From contig NC_007778.1 in the NCBI RefSeq assembly GCF_000013365.1, positions 5,132,501-5,196,500 of the forward strand: DNA of 64,000 bases, in the 5' to 3' direction. Positions 9,133-16,566 of this stretch are shown piece after piece (within the stretch, counting starts at the first letter, position 1; each line of letters opens with the position of its first letter). The position numbers and the translations under genes are program-made. Source of the stretch: Rhodopseudomonas palustris HaA2 (lineage in GTDB: Bacteria; Pseudomonadota; Alphaproteobacteria; Rhizobiales; Xanthobacteraceae). The notes under the pieces are model-generated. The model saw only the letters and a list, made by a program, of their open reading frames with translations, made no database searches and had not been told where the DNA came from.

Positions 9133-9393
9133 ATGAGCAAGCTTCCGAACCCGAACGCGACCCGCCGGATCGTCTGGCCGAGCGTCGTCACCGTCATCAG
9201 CGCCGCGATCCTGATCGGCGCCGAGGTGTTCGGCGCCGCCTTCGCGGGCGGCTGGGCGCTGGCGATCCTGTTCGGTCTCGACGAGACCTCCTCGCATATC
9301 CTGCAGGCGGTGCTGTTCGTGCTCGGCGTCGCGGTGATGATCGCCTTCGTCCGCAACGCGCAGCGCATCGAGCCGTTCTTCAAGCGCGCCTGA
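9133..9393 (+). CDS. Small two-helix membrane protein, unknown function
   Basis: This 86-residue protein has two hydrophobic segments, roughly residues 16-40 (VWPSVVTVISAAILIGAEVF and AAFAGGWALAILFGL) and 50-70 (HILQAVLFVLGVAVMIAFV), separated by a short polar turn, and a basic C-terminus (RNAQRIEPFFKRA). I recognise the general type from Bradyrhizobium-group genomes but know no function. The start at 9133 gives MSKLPNPNATRR. It is divergent from the M3 peptidase. Confidence 0.75.
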   Translation: MSKLPNPNATRRIVWPSVVTVISAAILIGAEVFGAAFAGGWALAILFGLDETSSHILQAVLFVLGVAVMIAFVRNAQRIEPFFKRA

Positions 9394-9870
9394 GCGCGGC
9401 GCTTCGCGCGCGTCGGAGTTTCGTCACATTCGATCGCACGGCACGCCGGGATCCGGCGCAGCGTTCGTCTCAAAACCGACGACAGCCGTTCAGAGCCTGC
9501 CCCGCAGGGATTTCTCGAACTAGTCGCGCGACGCTGCAGCCGTCATATCTTCAGACGTCGTTAGTGAACTTGAATAGTTGTTCATGTTGGTGGACGTTTG
9601 CGTGTCTCATCAGCAACGCTCGGAGCCTGCGGCGGATAAATTCGCCGTTAAGCCAAAAAAAATCTTGCGGACCAGCACTGAAACACCTATCTCCGGTCTT
9701 GCCCAATTTCGCACGTGCCTGTGGTCGTGTGTCGATCGGTAGGTATCCGGACAAGAGGCCGGACAGCCGCCAAGGGATGAAGAAGCCGAGGGTCTCGAAG
9801 CGAATTTCGCCAGAGGCCAGCATCTCTCTCAAGAGATGCCGTTGAAGGTGACTTCTTCTCTTGCAACCGT
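9394..9870. other. Gene-free stretch with weak open frames
   Basis: About 480 bases of visibly lower GC than the flanks, with an A-run at 9655-9662. A minus-strand frame (9551-9910) reads plausibly in part (GEIRFETLGFFIPWRLSGLL), and a plus frame spans 9564-9845, but neither has a convincing ribosome site or recognised homology. It may be a decayed insertion or a short unknown gene. Confidence 0.4.
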
Positions 9871-9879
9871 GATCGGCAG

Positions 9880-10168
9880 CCGGAGGCGAACCGGCGCACC
9901 CCGCTCTCAACGGGGGACGCGACTTAAAGCAACGACGGATCGGGCTTTTTTGGTCTCTGCCGGCTTTCCATCAGCCGGCGCGAATACCGAAGAGGCTTGT
10001 CCTTCATTGCCAGGTGTGCGGGCGGGAGCATCTCCCCTCCAATCCACGGCAGCACTGTTTGTCTGAGCTTTTTGGCTCGTCGCGCCTCCATCGCGCGCCG
10101 ACGTCGAAGGCTCGGATCGGACGTCGTTTTTGAACGGTACCCATCGCTGGGCCGTTTGGGAGAGTGCT
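9880..10168 (+). ncRNA. Structured 5' leader of ornithine decarboxylase (speF-type candidate)
   Basis: The 290 bases before the decarboxylase carry a perfect hairpin, GCCGGC at 9959-9964 with GCCGGC at 9974-9979, and end in an intrinsic terminator at 10099-10131. The heptamer AACGACG at 9931-9937 is the complement of CGTCGTT at 10122-10128 in the terminator's 3' arm, so an alternative, terminator-breaking fold is possible. Alphaproteobacterial ornithine decarboxylase genes are known to carry the speF RNA motif; assignment to that motif is from position and gene, not from a covariance search. The 5' end is approximate. Confidence 0.5.
10099..10131 (+). terminator. Intrinsic terminator inside the decarboxylase leader (attenuator)
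   Basis: The arms CGACGTC (10099-10105) and GACGTCG (10120-10126) pair perfectly and are followed by five T (10127-10131). It lies only 37 bases before the start codon of the same-strand gene, so it can only serve to stop transcription before the gene, as in attenuation. Confidence 0.7.
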
Positions 10169-11311
10169 ATGACCGAACGTATCCAGGAATTCCTCCGCGC
10201 CCGCCGCAACGAAGGTCAGGATCTCGAGCCCTGCCTGGTCGTCGACCTCGACGTCGTGCGCGACAACTTCGCCAGCTTCGCCAAGGCGTTGCCGGACAGC
10301 CGCGTGTTCTACGCGGTGAAGGCCAACCCGGCGCCGGAAGTGCTGTCGCTGCTGGCCTCGCTCGGCTCGTGCTTCGACTGCGCCTCGGTGCAGGAGATCC
10401 AGATGGCGCTGGCCGCCGGCGCGACGCCGGACCGCATCTCGTTCGGCAACACCATCAAGAAGGAACGCGACATCGCGCGCGCCTTCGCGCTCGGCATTCG
10501 CCTGTTCTCGGTCGACTGCAGCGCCGAGGTGGAGAAGATCGCGCGTTCGGCGCCGGGTTCGAAGGTGTTCTGCCGCATCCTGTACGATTGCGCCGGCGCC
10601 GAGTGGCCGCTGTCGCGCAAGTTCGGCTGCGATCCGGAGATGGCGGTCGACGTGCTCGACGCCGCCAAGCGCCTCGGCCTGGAGCCCTATGGAATCTCGT
10701 TCCATGTCGGCTCGCAGCAGCGCAAGGTGAAGGCGTGGGACCGTGCGCTGGCGATGGCCGCGACCGTGTTCCGCGACTGCGCCGAGCGCGGCATCAACCT
10801 GTCGATGGTCAACATGGGTGGCGGCTTCCCGACCAAGTATCTGAAGGAAGTGCCGGCCGTGGTGCAGTACGGGCGTTCGATCTTCCGGGCGCTGCGCAAG
10901 CACTTCGGCAACCAGATCCCGGAGACCATCATCGAGCCGGGCCGCGGCATGGTCGGCAACGCCGGCATCATCGAGACCGAGGTCGTTCTGATCTCCAAGA
11001 AGAGCGACGAGGACGAGATGCGCTGGGTCTATCTCGACATCGGCAAGTTCGGCGGTCTCGCCGAGACGATGGACGAGTCGATCCGCTACGCGATCAAGTC
11101 GCGCCATGACGGCGCGGAGATGGCGCCCTGCGTGCTCGCCGGCCCGACCTGCGATTCGGCCGACGTGATGTACGAGAAGTTGCCGTACCCGCTGCCGGTG
11201 ACGCTCGAGATCGGCGACAAGCTGCTGATCGAAGGCACCGGCGCCTACACGTCGACCTACTCGGCGGTAGCCTTCAACGGCTTCCCGCCGCTGCGGACCT
11301 ACCACATCTGA
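10169..11311 (+). CDS. Ornithine/diaminopimelate-type decarboxylase (fold III PLP), ornithine decarboxylase
   Basis: This 380-residue enzyme converts ornithine to putrescine; some relatives also take lysine. The PLP lysine is K51 in FYAVKAN. Other landmarks are FHVGSQQ, NMGGGFPTKY, EPGRGMVGNAG and the C-terminal GPTCDSADVMYE with the catalytic cysteine. The start at 10169 (MTERIQEFL) has GGGAGAG upstream; an ATG at 10130 lies between the attenuator T-run and this site and is less likely. Homospermidine synthase lies 2.3 kb downstream, so putrescine probably feeds homospermidine. Regulation through the structured leader is likely. Confidence 0.92.
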   Translation: MTERIQEFLRARRNEGQDLEPCLVVDLDVVRDNFASFAKALPDSRVFYAVKANPAPEVLSLLASLGSCFDCASVQEIQMALAAGATPDRISFGNTIKKERDIARAFALGIRLFSVDCSAEVEKIARSAPGSKVFCRILYDCAGAEWPLSRKFGCDPEMAVDVLDAAKRLGLEPYGISFHVGSQQRKVKAWDRALAMAATVFRDCAERGINLSMVNMGGGFPTKYLKEVPAVVQYGRSIFRALRKHFGNQIPETIIEPGRGMVGNAGIIETEVVLISKKSDEDEMRWVYLDIGKFGGLAETMDESIRYAIKSRHDGAEMAPCVLAGPTCDSADVMYEKLPYPLPVTLEIGDKLLIEGTGAYTSTYSAVAFNGFPPLRTYHI

Positions 11312-11318
11312 GGTTGTT

Positions 11319-11449
11319 CACCTCCCCCGCTTGCGGGGGAGAGCCTGCCCTCGGGCTTGACCCGAGGGTCGGATCGCGAAGCGATCCGGGTGGGGGAAAG
11401 AGCGACTCGCCCTCACCCCGGCCCTCTCCCGCAGGCGGGAGAGGGAGCA
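11319..11449. repeat. Palindromic repeats, CTCTCCCGC/GCGGGAGAG family
   Basis: Two related palindromes frame this block: CTCCCCCGCTTGCGGGGGAG at the left and CCTCTCCCGCAGGCGGGAGAGG at the right, with GGATCGCGAAGCGATCCGGGTGGGG between. Near copies lie at 15.1, 34.3 and 39.3 kb. It may serve as a processing or termination structure after the decarboxylase. Confidence 0.85.
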
Positions 11450-11550
11450 GAAGAATCGAGGCCGGCTTGCCGGCCTCTCCCTGTCACATGCAATTTTGCT
11501 GACAACACGCTGCCGGTGTGCGCACCGGACCGCGTGGGGATCGACGTGCC

Positions 11551-12138
11551 ATGACGAACGCTCGGACCACCCTGACTGCCCTGAACGTCGCAGCTCTTCC
11601 GTTCGCGATCCGTGCGGAACAGAGCTCCGATATTGCTGCGCGTGAGCGCCTGTTGGATGCGTGCTTCGGCGAAGGCCGACATGCGCGCACCTGCCAGCGT
11701 TTGCGTGATGGACGCGCGCCCGCGGAAGGCTTGGCCTTCTCCGCGGTCCGTCAGGGTCGGCTGGTGGGCACCGTGCGTCTTTGGCACGTCGACGCAGGGG
11801 GCCGGGCCGCACTCGTGCTCGGCCCCCTCGCCGTCGATTCGTCGTGCCGCGAATTCGGCGTCGGCGGCGCGCTGATGCGCGCGGCGCTGGCGGAGGCCGC
11901 GGCGCGCGGCCATGGCGCGGTGATCCTGCTCGGCGACGCGCCGTATTATGCGCGTTTCGGCTTCACGTCTGATAAGATGGGCTTGCTGGCGCTGCCGGGG
12001 CCGTTCGAGCGCGACCGCCTGCTCGGCCTCGAGCTGCGGGACGGCGCGCTCGACGGCGCGAATGGCGTGATCGTCGCGACCGGTGCCGCCGCCAAGCCGG
12101 CGCGCGCCGAACGGGCGCGTCTTCGTCGCGCCGCGTAA
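11551..12138 (+). CDS. GNAT family N-acetyltransferase
   Basis: A 195-residue protein with the acetyl-CoA binding core at roughly residues 75-160: GRLVGTVRLWHVD, VLGPLAVDSSCREFGVGGAL (motif A, R/Q-x-x-G-x-G/A type) and GHGAVILLGDAPYYARFGF. The pattern YYxRFGF is typical of the YhbS-like subgroup of putative acetyltransferases. The substrate is unknown. The start at 11551 has GGGGA upstream. It is followed after ten bases by a small membrane-protein gene. Confidence 0.85.
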   Translation: MTNARTTLTALNVAALPFAIRAEQSSDIAARERLLDACFGEGRHARTCQRLRDGRAPAEGLAFSAVRQGRLVGTVRLWHVDAGGRAALVLGPLAVDSSCREFGVGGALMRAALAEAAARGHGAVILLGDAPYYARFGFTSDKMGLLALPGPFERDRLLGLELRDGALDGANGVIVATGAAAKPARAERARLRRAA

Positions 12139-12148
12139 GGAGAGTCCG

Positions 12149-12316
12149 ATGCGTTTTCTGCGTTTTCCACGCCCGACCCATCGCGTCTTCGCACCGCGCG
12201 ATCCGGCCAAGCGACCGCGCGTCACGGTGCTGGTCCTCACCGTGCTTGTGCTCAAGATCGCCGTCGACGCTTGGCGTCGGCGTCGGACCCGTGGGGCCGA
12301 GACAACTGTAGCCTAG
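12149..12316 (+). CDS. 55-residue single-span membrane protein
   Basis: The ATG at 12149 has a strong AAGGAGAG site eight bases upstream, immediately after the acetyltransferase stop, so the two are probably co-transcribed. The protein has a basic N-terminus, one hydrophobic segment (VTVLVLTVLVLKIAVDAW, about residues 25-42) and an Arg-rich tail. No function is recognised. Confidence 0.65.
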   Translation: MRFLRFPRPTHRVFAPRDPAKRPRVTVLVLTVLVLKIAVDAWRRRRTRGAETTVA

Positions 12317-12344
12317 CCCAATCGTATGTCAGGGCCGCGACAGT

Positions 12345-12389
12345 CTCGGCCCTGATTTGCTCGGCCTTGATTTGCTCGGCCTTGATTTG
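12345..12389 (+). repeat. Three tandem 15-bp units
   Basis: CTCGGCC(C/T)TGATTTG repeats at 12345-12359, 12360-12374 and 12375-12389; the last two are identical. It lies between the 55-aa gene and the RidA gene, outside the probable coding start at 12447. Confidence 0.9.
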
Positions 12390-12446
12390 CAGAACCAGAC
12401 GCGGCATGGGCTGCGCACCCTCCCCTTCAGTTCCAGGAATGACCCG

Positions 12447-12833
12447 ATGCCGCGCCGCCTGATTTCCACCGGATCGCCGTTCGAGAAGACCGCCGGCTAC
12501 AGCCGCGCCGTGGTCGACGGCGATTTCGTGTTCGTCTCCGGCACCACCGGGTTCGACTACGCGACGATGACGCTGCCCGAGGACGTCACGGCGCAGACCC
12601 GCAATTGCTTCAAGACCATCGCCAAGGCGCTCGCCGACGCCGGCTTCGAGATGGCCGACATCGTGCGCGCGACCTACTACATCACCGACGCCGCCGACGC
12701 CGACGCGGTGTTCGCGGTCTGCGGCGAGAACCTCGCTGACATCCGCCCCGCCGCGACGCTGCTGGTGGTCGCCGGGCTGTACAAGCCCGAGATGAAGGTC
12801 GAGATCGAAGTCACCGCCAAGCGCCGCAGCTAA
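12447..12833 (+). CDS. RidA/YjgF family enamine-imine deaminase
   Basis: A 128-residue single-domain protein of the Rid family, which hydrolyses reactive enamine/imine products of PLP enzymes. Visible landmarks are DFVFVSGTTGFDYATM near residue 27, NCFKTIAKALADAGF, DIVRATYYITDA and the C-terminal RPAATLLVVAGLYKPEMKVE. Canonical RidA has a catalytic Arg in an IRPA-type context; here the segment reads ADIRPAATLLVV, with R present. Its place near two polyamine enzymes, one PLP-dependent, may be relevant. The start gives MPRRLISTGSPFEKTAGYSR. Confidence 0.88.
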   Translation: MPRRLISTGSPFEKTAGYSRAVVDGDFVFVSGTTGFDYATMTLPEDVTAQTRNCFKTIAKALADAGFEMADIVRATYYITDAADADAVFAVCGENLADIRPAATLLVVAGLYKPEMKVEIEVTAKRRS

Positions 12834-13091
12834 ACCCTGCTACTTTCACAACAATCGGCTCTCCGTTGACTTTGCGGCGGGGAGCCCCCAGTTTCTGAAC
12901 CATGACGAAATTGCCCCGCAACCGTTTGACGCTGCGCGCCGGTCGCCTTCACGCAGGAAGGTGACCCGGACGCGCGCATGCGCGATCCGGGCTTTGATGT
13001 CGTCGACCCTCCCTTTCGCTCTTTCGTTCTGCCACCATCCCGAGATGCCGGCGCGCCCAGCGCGTCCGGCGTGACAGGAGCCGTGAAAGCC

Positions 13092-13496
13092 ATGATCCAG
13101 TCTGTTGTTTGCCAGCGCCCGCCGATCGTCCTCCGTAGCCGCGACGCCGAACGGCTCGGCCAGCTCGCCGAGGCGGCCGCGCAGCGCCACCCGGCGACGG
13201 CCGATTTTCTTGCCGGCGAGGTGGCGCGTGCCGCGGTGACGCCGGATGGCGAGCCGCTCCCGGGCATCGTCTGCATGGACTCCGAGCTGACCTTCCGGGA
13301 CGAGAGCACCGGCAAGGAGAAGCAGGTCACGCTGGTGTATCCGCCCGACGCCGATGTCGAGGCTGGCCGCATTTCGGTATTGACCCCGATCGGAGCGGCG
13401 CTTATCGGCCTCTCCGTCGGGCAGTCGATCACCTTCGAAACGCCGTCGGGCGAGCGGCGCTCCCTGACGGTGCTCAGCGTGTCCGAACCGAACTGA
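13092..13496 (+). CDS. rnk: Rnk/GreA-type nucleoside diphosphate kinase regulator
   Basis: This 134-residue protein has a short helical N-terminus (SRDAERLGQLAEAAAQRHPATADFLAGEV) and a GreA/GreB C-terminal FKBP-like domain (VCMDSELTFRDESTGKEK, VTLVYPPDADVEAGRISVLT, PIGAALIGLSVGQSITFETP). Rnk binds RNA polymerase near the secondary channel, and its name comes from effects on nucleoside diphosphate kinase. A GTG at 13083 with AGGAG close by could be the start instead of ATG 13092, adding three residues. Confidence 0.88.
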   Translation: MIQSVVCQRPPIVLRSRDAERLGQLAEAAAQRHPATADFLAGEVARAAVTPDGEPLPGIVCMDSELTFRDESTGKEKQVTLVYPPDADVEAGRISVLTPIGAALIGLSVGQSITFETPSGERRSLTVLSVSEPN

Positions 13497-13618
13497 CTGC
13501 ACTGAGCCGATTGCTGCCGGGGTGACATCCGACTTTCACCCCGCCGTCGTATTCCAGATCCGTCCCGACCGCCCCTAGCGGGTTCGCCCCGTCCACCCCT
13601 GTCCGGAGTTCATCCCTG

Positions 13619-15052
13619 ATGTCGTCCACTTCGAAGATTCACGCCAAGATCACCGGCCCCATCGTGATGATCGGCTTCGGCTCGATCGGCAAAGGCACCC
13701 TGCCGTTGATCGAGCGGCACTTCGAGTACGACAAGCACCGCTTCGTCATCATCGATCCGCACGAGGACGGCGAACTGGCGAAGAAGCACGGCGTGCGCTT
13801 CATCAGCGAGGGCGTCACCCGCGACAATTACCGCGAGCTCCTGATTCCGCTGCTCACCGAAGGCGGCGGCCAGGGCTTCTGCGTCAACCTGTCGGTCGAT
13901 ACCTGCTCGGTCGACATCATGACGATGTGCCAGGAGATCGGCGCGCTATATATCGACACCGTGATCGAGCCCTGGCTCGGCTTCTATTTCGACAAGAGCG
14001 CGGGCCCAGAGAAGCGCTCCAACTACGCGCTGCGCGAGACCCTGCTGGCCGCCAAGGCCAAGGCCGGCGAAGGCACCACCACCGCGGTCTCCACCTGCGG
14101 CGCCAACCCCGGCATGGTGTCGTGGTTCGTCAAGCAGGCGCTGATCGACATCGCCCGCGACACCGGCACCGAGATCAACGAACCGAAGAGCCGCGACGGC
14201 TGGGCGCAGCTCGCCCACAAGCTCGGTGTCAAGGGCATCCATATCGCCGAGCGCGACACCCAGCGCGCCAAGAATCCGAAGCCGATGAACGTGTTCGTCA
14301 ACACCTGGTCGGTCGAAGGCTTCGTCTCCGAGGGCTTGCAGCCGGCCGAACTCGGCTGGGGCACCCACGAGACCTGGATGCCGGACAACGGCCGCACCCA
14401 CAGCGAAGGCTGCGGCGCCGCGATCTACCTGCTGCAGCCCGGCGCCAACACCCGCGTCCGCACCTGGTGCCCGACGCCGGGCGCGCAATACGGCTTCCTG
14501 GTCACCCACAACGAGTCGATCTCGATCGCCGATTACTTCACGGTGCGCGACGGCCAGAACGTGGTGTACCGGCCGACCTGCCACTATGCCTATCACCCGG
14601 CCAACGACGCGGTGCTGTCGCTGCACGAAATGTTCGGCGCCACCGGTAAGATGCAGCCCAAATGGCACATCCTGGACGAGAACGAGATCGTCGACGGCAT
14701 CGACGAGCTCGGCGTGCTGGTCTACGGCCACGCCAAGAACGCCTATTGGTACGGCTCGCAGCTGTCGATCGAAGAGACCCGCGAGATCTGCCCGTATCAG
14801 AACGCCACCGGCATGCAGGTGTCGTCGGCGGTGCTGGCCGGCATGGTGTGGGCGCTGGAGAATCCGGAAGCCGGCATCGTCGAGGCCGACGAGATGGACT
14901 ACAAGCGCTGCCTCGAAGTGCAGATGCCGTATCTCGGCCCCGTCAAGGGCTACTACACCGACTGGACCCCGCTGACCGACCGCCCCGGCCTGTTCCCCGA
15001 GGACATCGACACCTCGGACCCGTGGCAGTTCCGCAACGTGCTGGTGCGCTGA
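13619..15052 (+). CDS. hss: Homospermidine synthase
   Basis: This 477-residue enzyme makes sym-homospermidine from two putrescine molecules with NAD+ as hydride carrier. The N-terminal Rossmann motif is MIGFGSIGKG (residues 17-26); conserved stretches include STCGANPGMVSWF, WGTHETWMP, HNESISIADYF and the acidic EADEMDYKRCLEVQMPYLGP. Length and sequence match the Blastochloris-type bacterial enzyme. Its substrate comes from the ornithine decarboxylase upstream. The start at 13619 (MSSTSKIHAKITGPIV) follows a GGAGTTCATCCCTG context. Confidence 0.95.
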   Translation: MSSTSKIHAKITGPIVMIGFGSIGKGTLPLIERHFEYDKHRFVIIDPHEDGELAKKHGVRFISEGVTRDNYRELLIPLLTEGGGQGFCVNLSVDTCSVDIMTMCQEIGALYIDTVIEPWLGFYFDKSAGPEKRSNYALRETLLAAKAKAGEGTTTAVSTCGANPGMVSWFVKQALIDIARDTGTEINEPKSRDGWAQLAHKLGVKGIHIAERDTQRAKNPKPMNVFVNTWSVEGFVSEGLQPAELGWGTHETWMPDNGRTHSEGCGAAIYLLQPGANTRVRTWCPTPGAQYGFLVTHNESISIADYFTVRDGQNVVYRPTCHYAYHPANDAVLSLHEMFGATGKMQPKWHILDENEIVDGIDELGVLVYGHAKNAYWYGSQLSIEETREICPYQNATGMQVSSAVLAGMVWALENPEAGIVEADEMDYKRCLEVQMPYLGPVKGYYTDWTPLTDRPGLFPEDIDTSDPWQFRNVLVR

Positions 15053-15092
15053 AGGCAAGACCGCCTCGGCTTCACCACAACTACACGCGCCC

Positions 15093-15240
15093 CTCCCCGA
15101 CCGCAGCGCGCCCCCTCTCCCGCTTGCGGGAGAGGGTTGGGGTGAGGGCGCCACGGGCAGTGAGTCCGCCATGAGTTGATAGGCGTGCCCTCACCCGCCG
15201 CGCTACGCGCGTCGACCTCTCCCGCAGGCGGGAGAGGTGC
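15093..15240. repeat. CTCTCCCGC palindromes downstream of hss
   Basis: Two copies of the CCTCTCCCGC(T/A)(T/G)GCGGGAGAGG element lie at about 15112-15136 and 15217-15240, in opposite context and joined by GGTGAGGGC/GCCCTCACC arms. They fill the 311-base gap between hss and the next gene; no gene is seen in it. Confidence 0.85.
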
Positions 15241-15363
15241 GCCGTGCCCGGGATGAGACCGCGCCCTCCGGAATCGCGCCGTCGCCGCAAACTCGGCGCA
15301 AAACAAAATCCGGGCGCGCGCAAGCGCGGCCCGGATCGAAGTCCACCGTCACGTTTCTTCAGC

Positions 15364-15702
15364 TCAACCCTTCGGCTGGATCGGCTCGCCCTTCTTTTCC
15401 GCGGGGGCGGGCGGCAGGGCTGGTTTGGCGCCGGCATCGACGGCGTCCGAATCGGGACGCGCAGGTTGCGGCGCAACGTCGTGCGGTCGCGCAGTGGAAT
15501 CGCGCGGCGCATCGGGCGCCGTCGGCCTGGCCTCGGCGCCTGGCGTCGATTGCAGCGGATGGGTCGCCTGCGCGAGCTGCAGTCGGCCGCTGGAATCGAC
15601 CTGCGTCAGCGAAAGCCCCGAAATCGCCACGCCGGCGGCGATCAGCAGGCCCGCCAGCACCAGATCGCGCTTCAATCCCCGCCCGTTATCCATCGTCGTC
15701 AT
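15364..15702 (-). CDS. Membrane-anchored Pro/Ala-rich protein, unknown function
   Basis: This 112-residue protein has one N-terminal membrane segment (KRDLVLAGLLIAAGVAISGL, residues about 9-30) and an extracytoplasmic low-complexity tail rich in Ala, Pro and Asp. No domain is recognised. The ATG at 15702 has GAGG six bases upstream; ATGs at 15714 and 15693 are alternatives. Its neighbours give no clue to its job. Confidence 0.6.
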   Translation of the reverse strand: MTTMDNGRGLKRDLVLAGLLIAAGVAISGLSLTQVDSSGRLQLAQATHPLQSTPGAEARPTAPDAPRDSTARPHDVAPQPARPDSDAVDAGAKPALPPAPAEKKGEPIQPKG

Positions 15703-15810
15703 GTTGAGCCTCATCCCTTGCCTGGCGAAACAACGGATGCGGGATGGCAACGTTCCGTTCCCGCGTGCGGCACGGGTTCCCGTTCGGTCGTATTTGAGTG
15801 ACGACGTGAA

Positions 15811-16533
15811 TCAATCCTTAGTGCTGGTTTCCCAGGTCGCGTAATCGACGCCCGGGCGTTTCTCCATGTCGGCGACGACGATGTCGAGTTCCCTCGGTTC
15901 GATCGAGGTCGACACCAGCGTCGCGACGATTTCGACCTTGTCGTCGGCGTGTTCGGAGGTTTCGACCTCGATCTCGGCGACCGGGTAATCGGCCGCTTCG
16001 AGCCGTTCTTCCAGTTGATCGCGGAGCTGATCGGCGGAGGCGCTGCCGGCGGTGAGCCGCACCGAATAGGTCGCCTCCGAGGAGCGCTCGTCGAACGGGA
16101 TGCGGTTGATGGCATTGACCAGCGGCCGCAGCAGCGTGTTGCCGGCGATCACGAACACGGTCAGCGCCACCGCCTGCGCCACCATGTCGGCGCCGGCGCA
16201 GCAGCCGACCGCGGCCGAGCTCCACAGCGTCGCCGCGGTGTTGAGGCCGCGGACATTCATGCCCTCTTTCATGATCACGCCGGCGCCGAGGAAGCCGATG
16301 CCGGACACCACATAGGCGATCACATGCACCGCGCCGTCGACGCCCTTGAGGTGCATGGCGAGATCGACGAAGGCGGCGGCGCCCACCGCCACCAGCACGT
16401 TGGTGCGCAGCCCCGCCGCACGGGTCCGATATTGCCGCTCGGCGCCGATCAGCATGCCGAGCACGAAGGCTGCGCCCAGGCTGATCAGCGTGTCGAGGAA
16501 GTCGAGGGTCTGGAAGGTGGCGAGGAAGCGCAT
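15811..16533 (-). CDS. MgtC/SapB family membrane protein
   Basis: This 240-residue protein has the N-terminal MgtC block of membrane helices (residues about 10-145) with the signature LIGAERQYRTRAAGLRTN, GIGFLGAGVIMKEG and NVRGLNTAATLWSSAAVGCC. A C-terminal cytoplasmic ACT-like domain of about 85 residues follows (YSVRLTAGSASADQL, VAEIEVETSEHADDKVEIV). MgtC proteins are tied to low-Mg2+ survival and inhibition of F-type ATP synthase in some bacteria; that is not shown here. It is convergent with none and follows the WD40 gene. Confidence 0.92.
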   Translation of the reverse strand: MRFLATFQTLDFLDTLISLGAAFVLGMLIGAERQYRTRAAGLRTNVLVAVGAAAFVDLAMHLKGVDGAVHVIAYVVSGIGFLGAGVIMKEGMNVRGLNTAATLWSSAAVGCCAGADMVAQAVALTVFVIAGNTLLRPLVNAINRIPFDERSSEATYSVRLTAGSASADQLRDQLEERLEAADYPVAEIEVETSEHADDKVEIVATLVSTSIEPRELDIVVADMEKRPGVDYATWETSTKD

Positions 16534-16566
16534 GAGAAAACCGCCCGGTCGGGAACCGGCTTCCTC

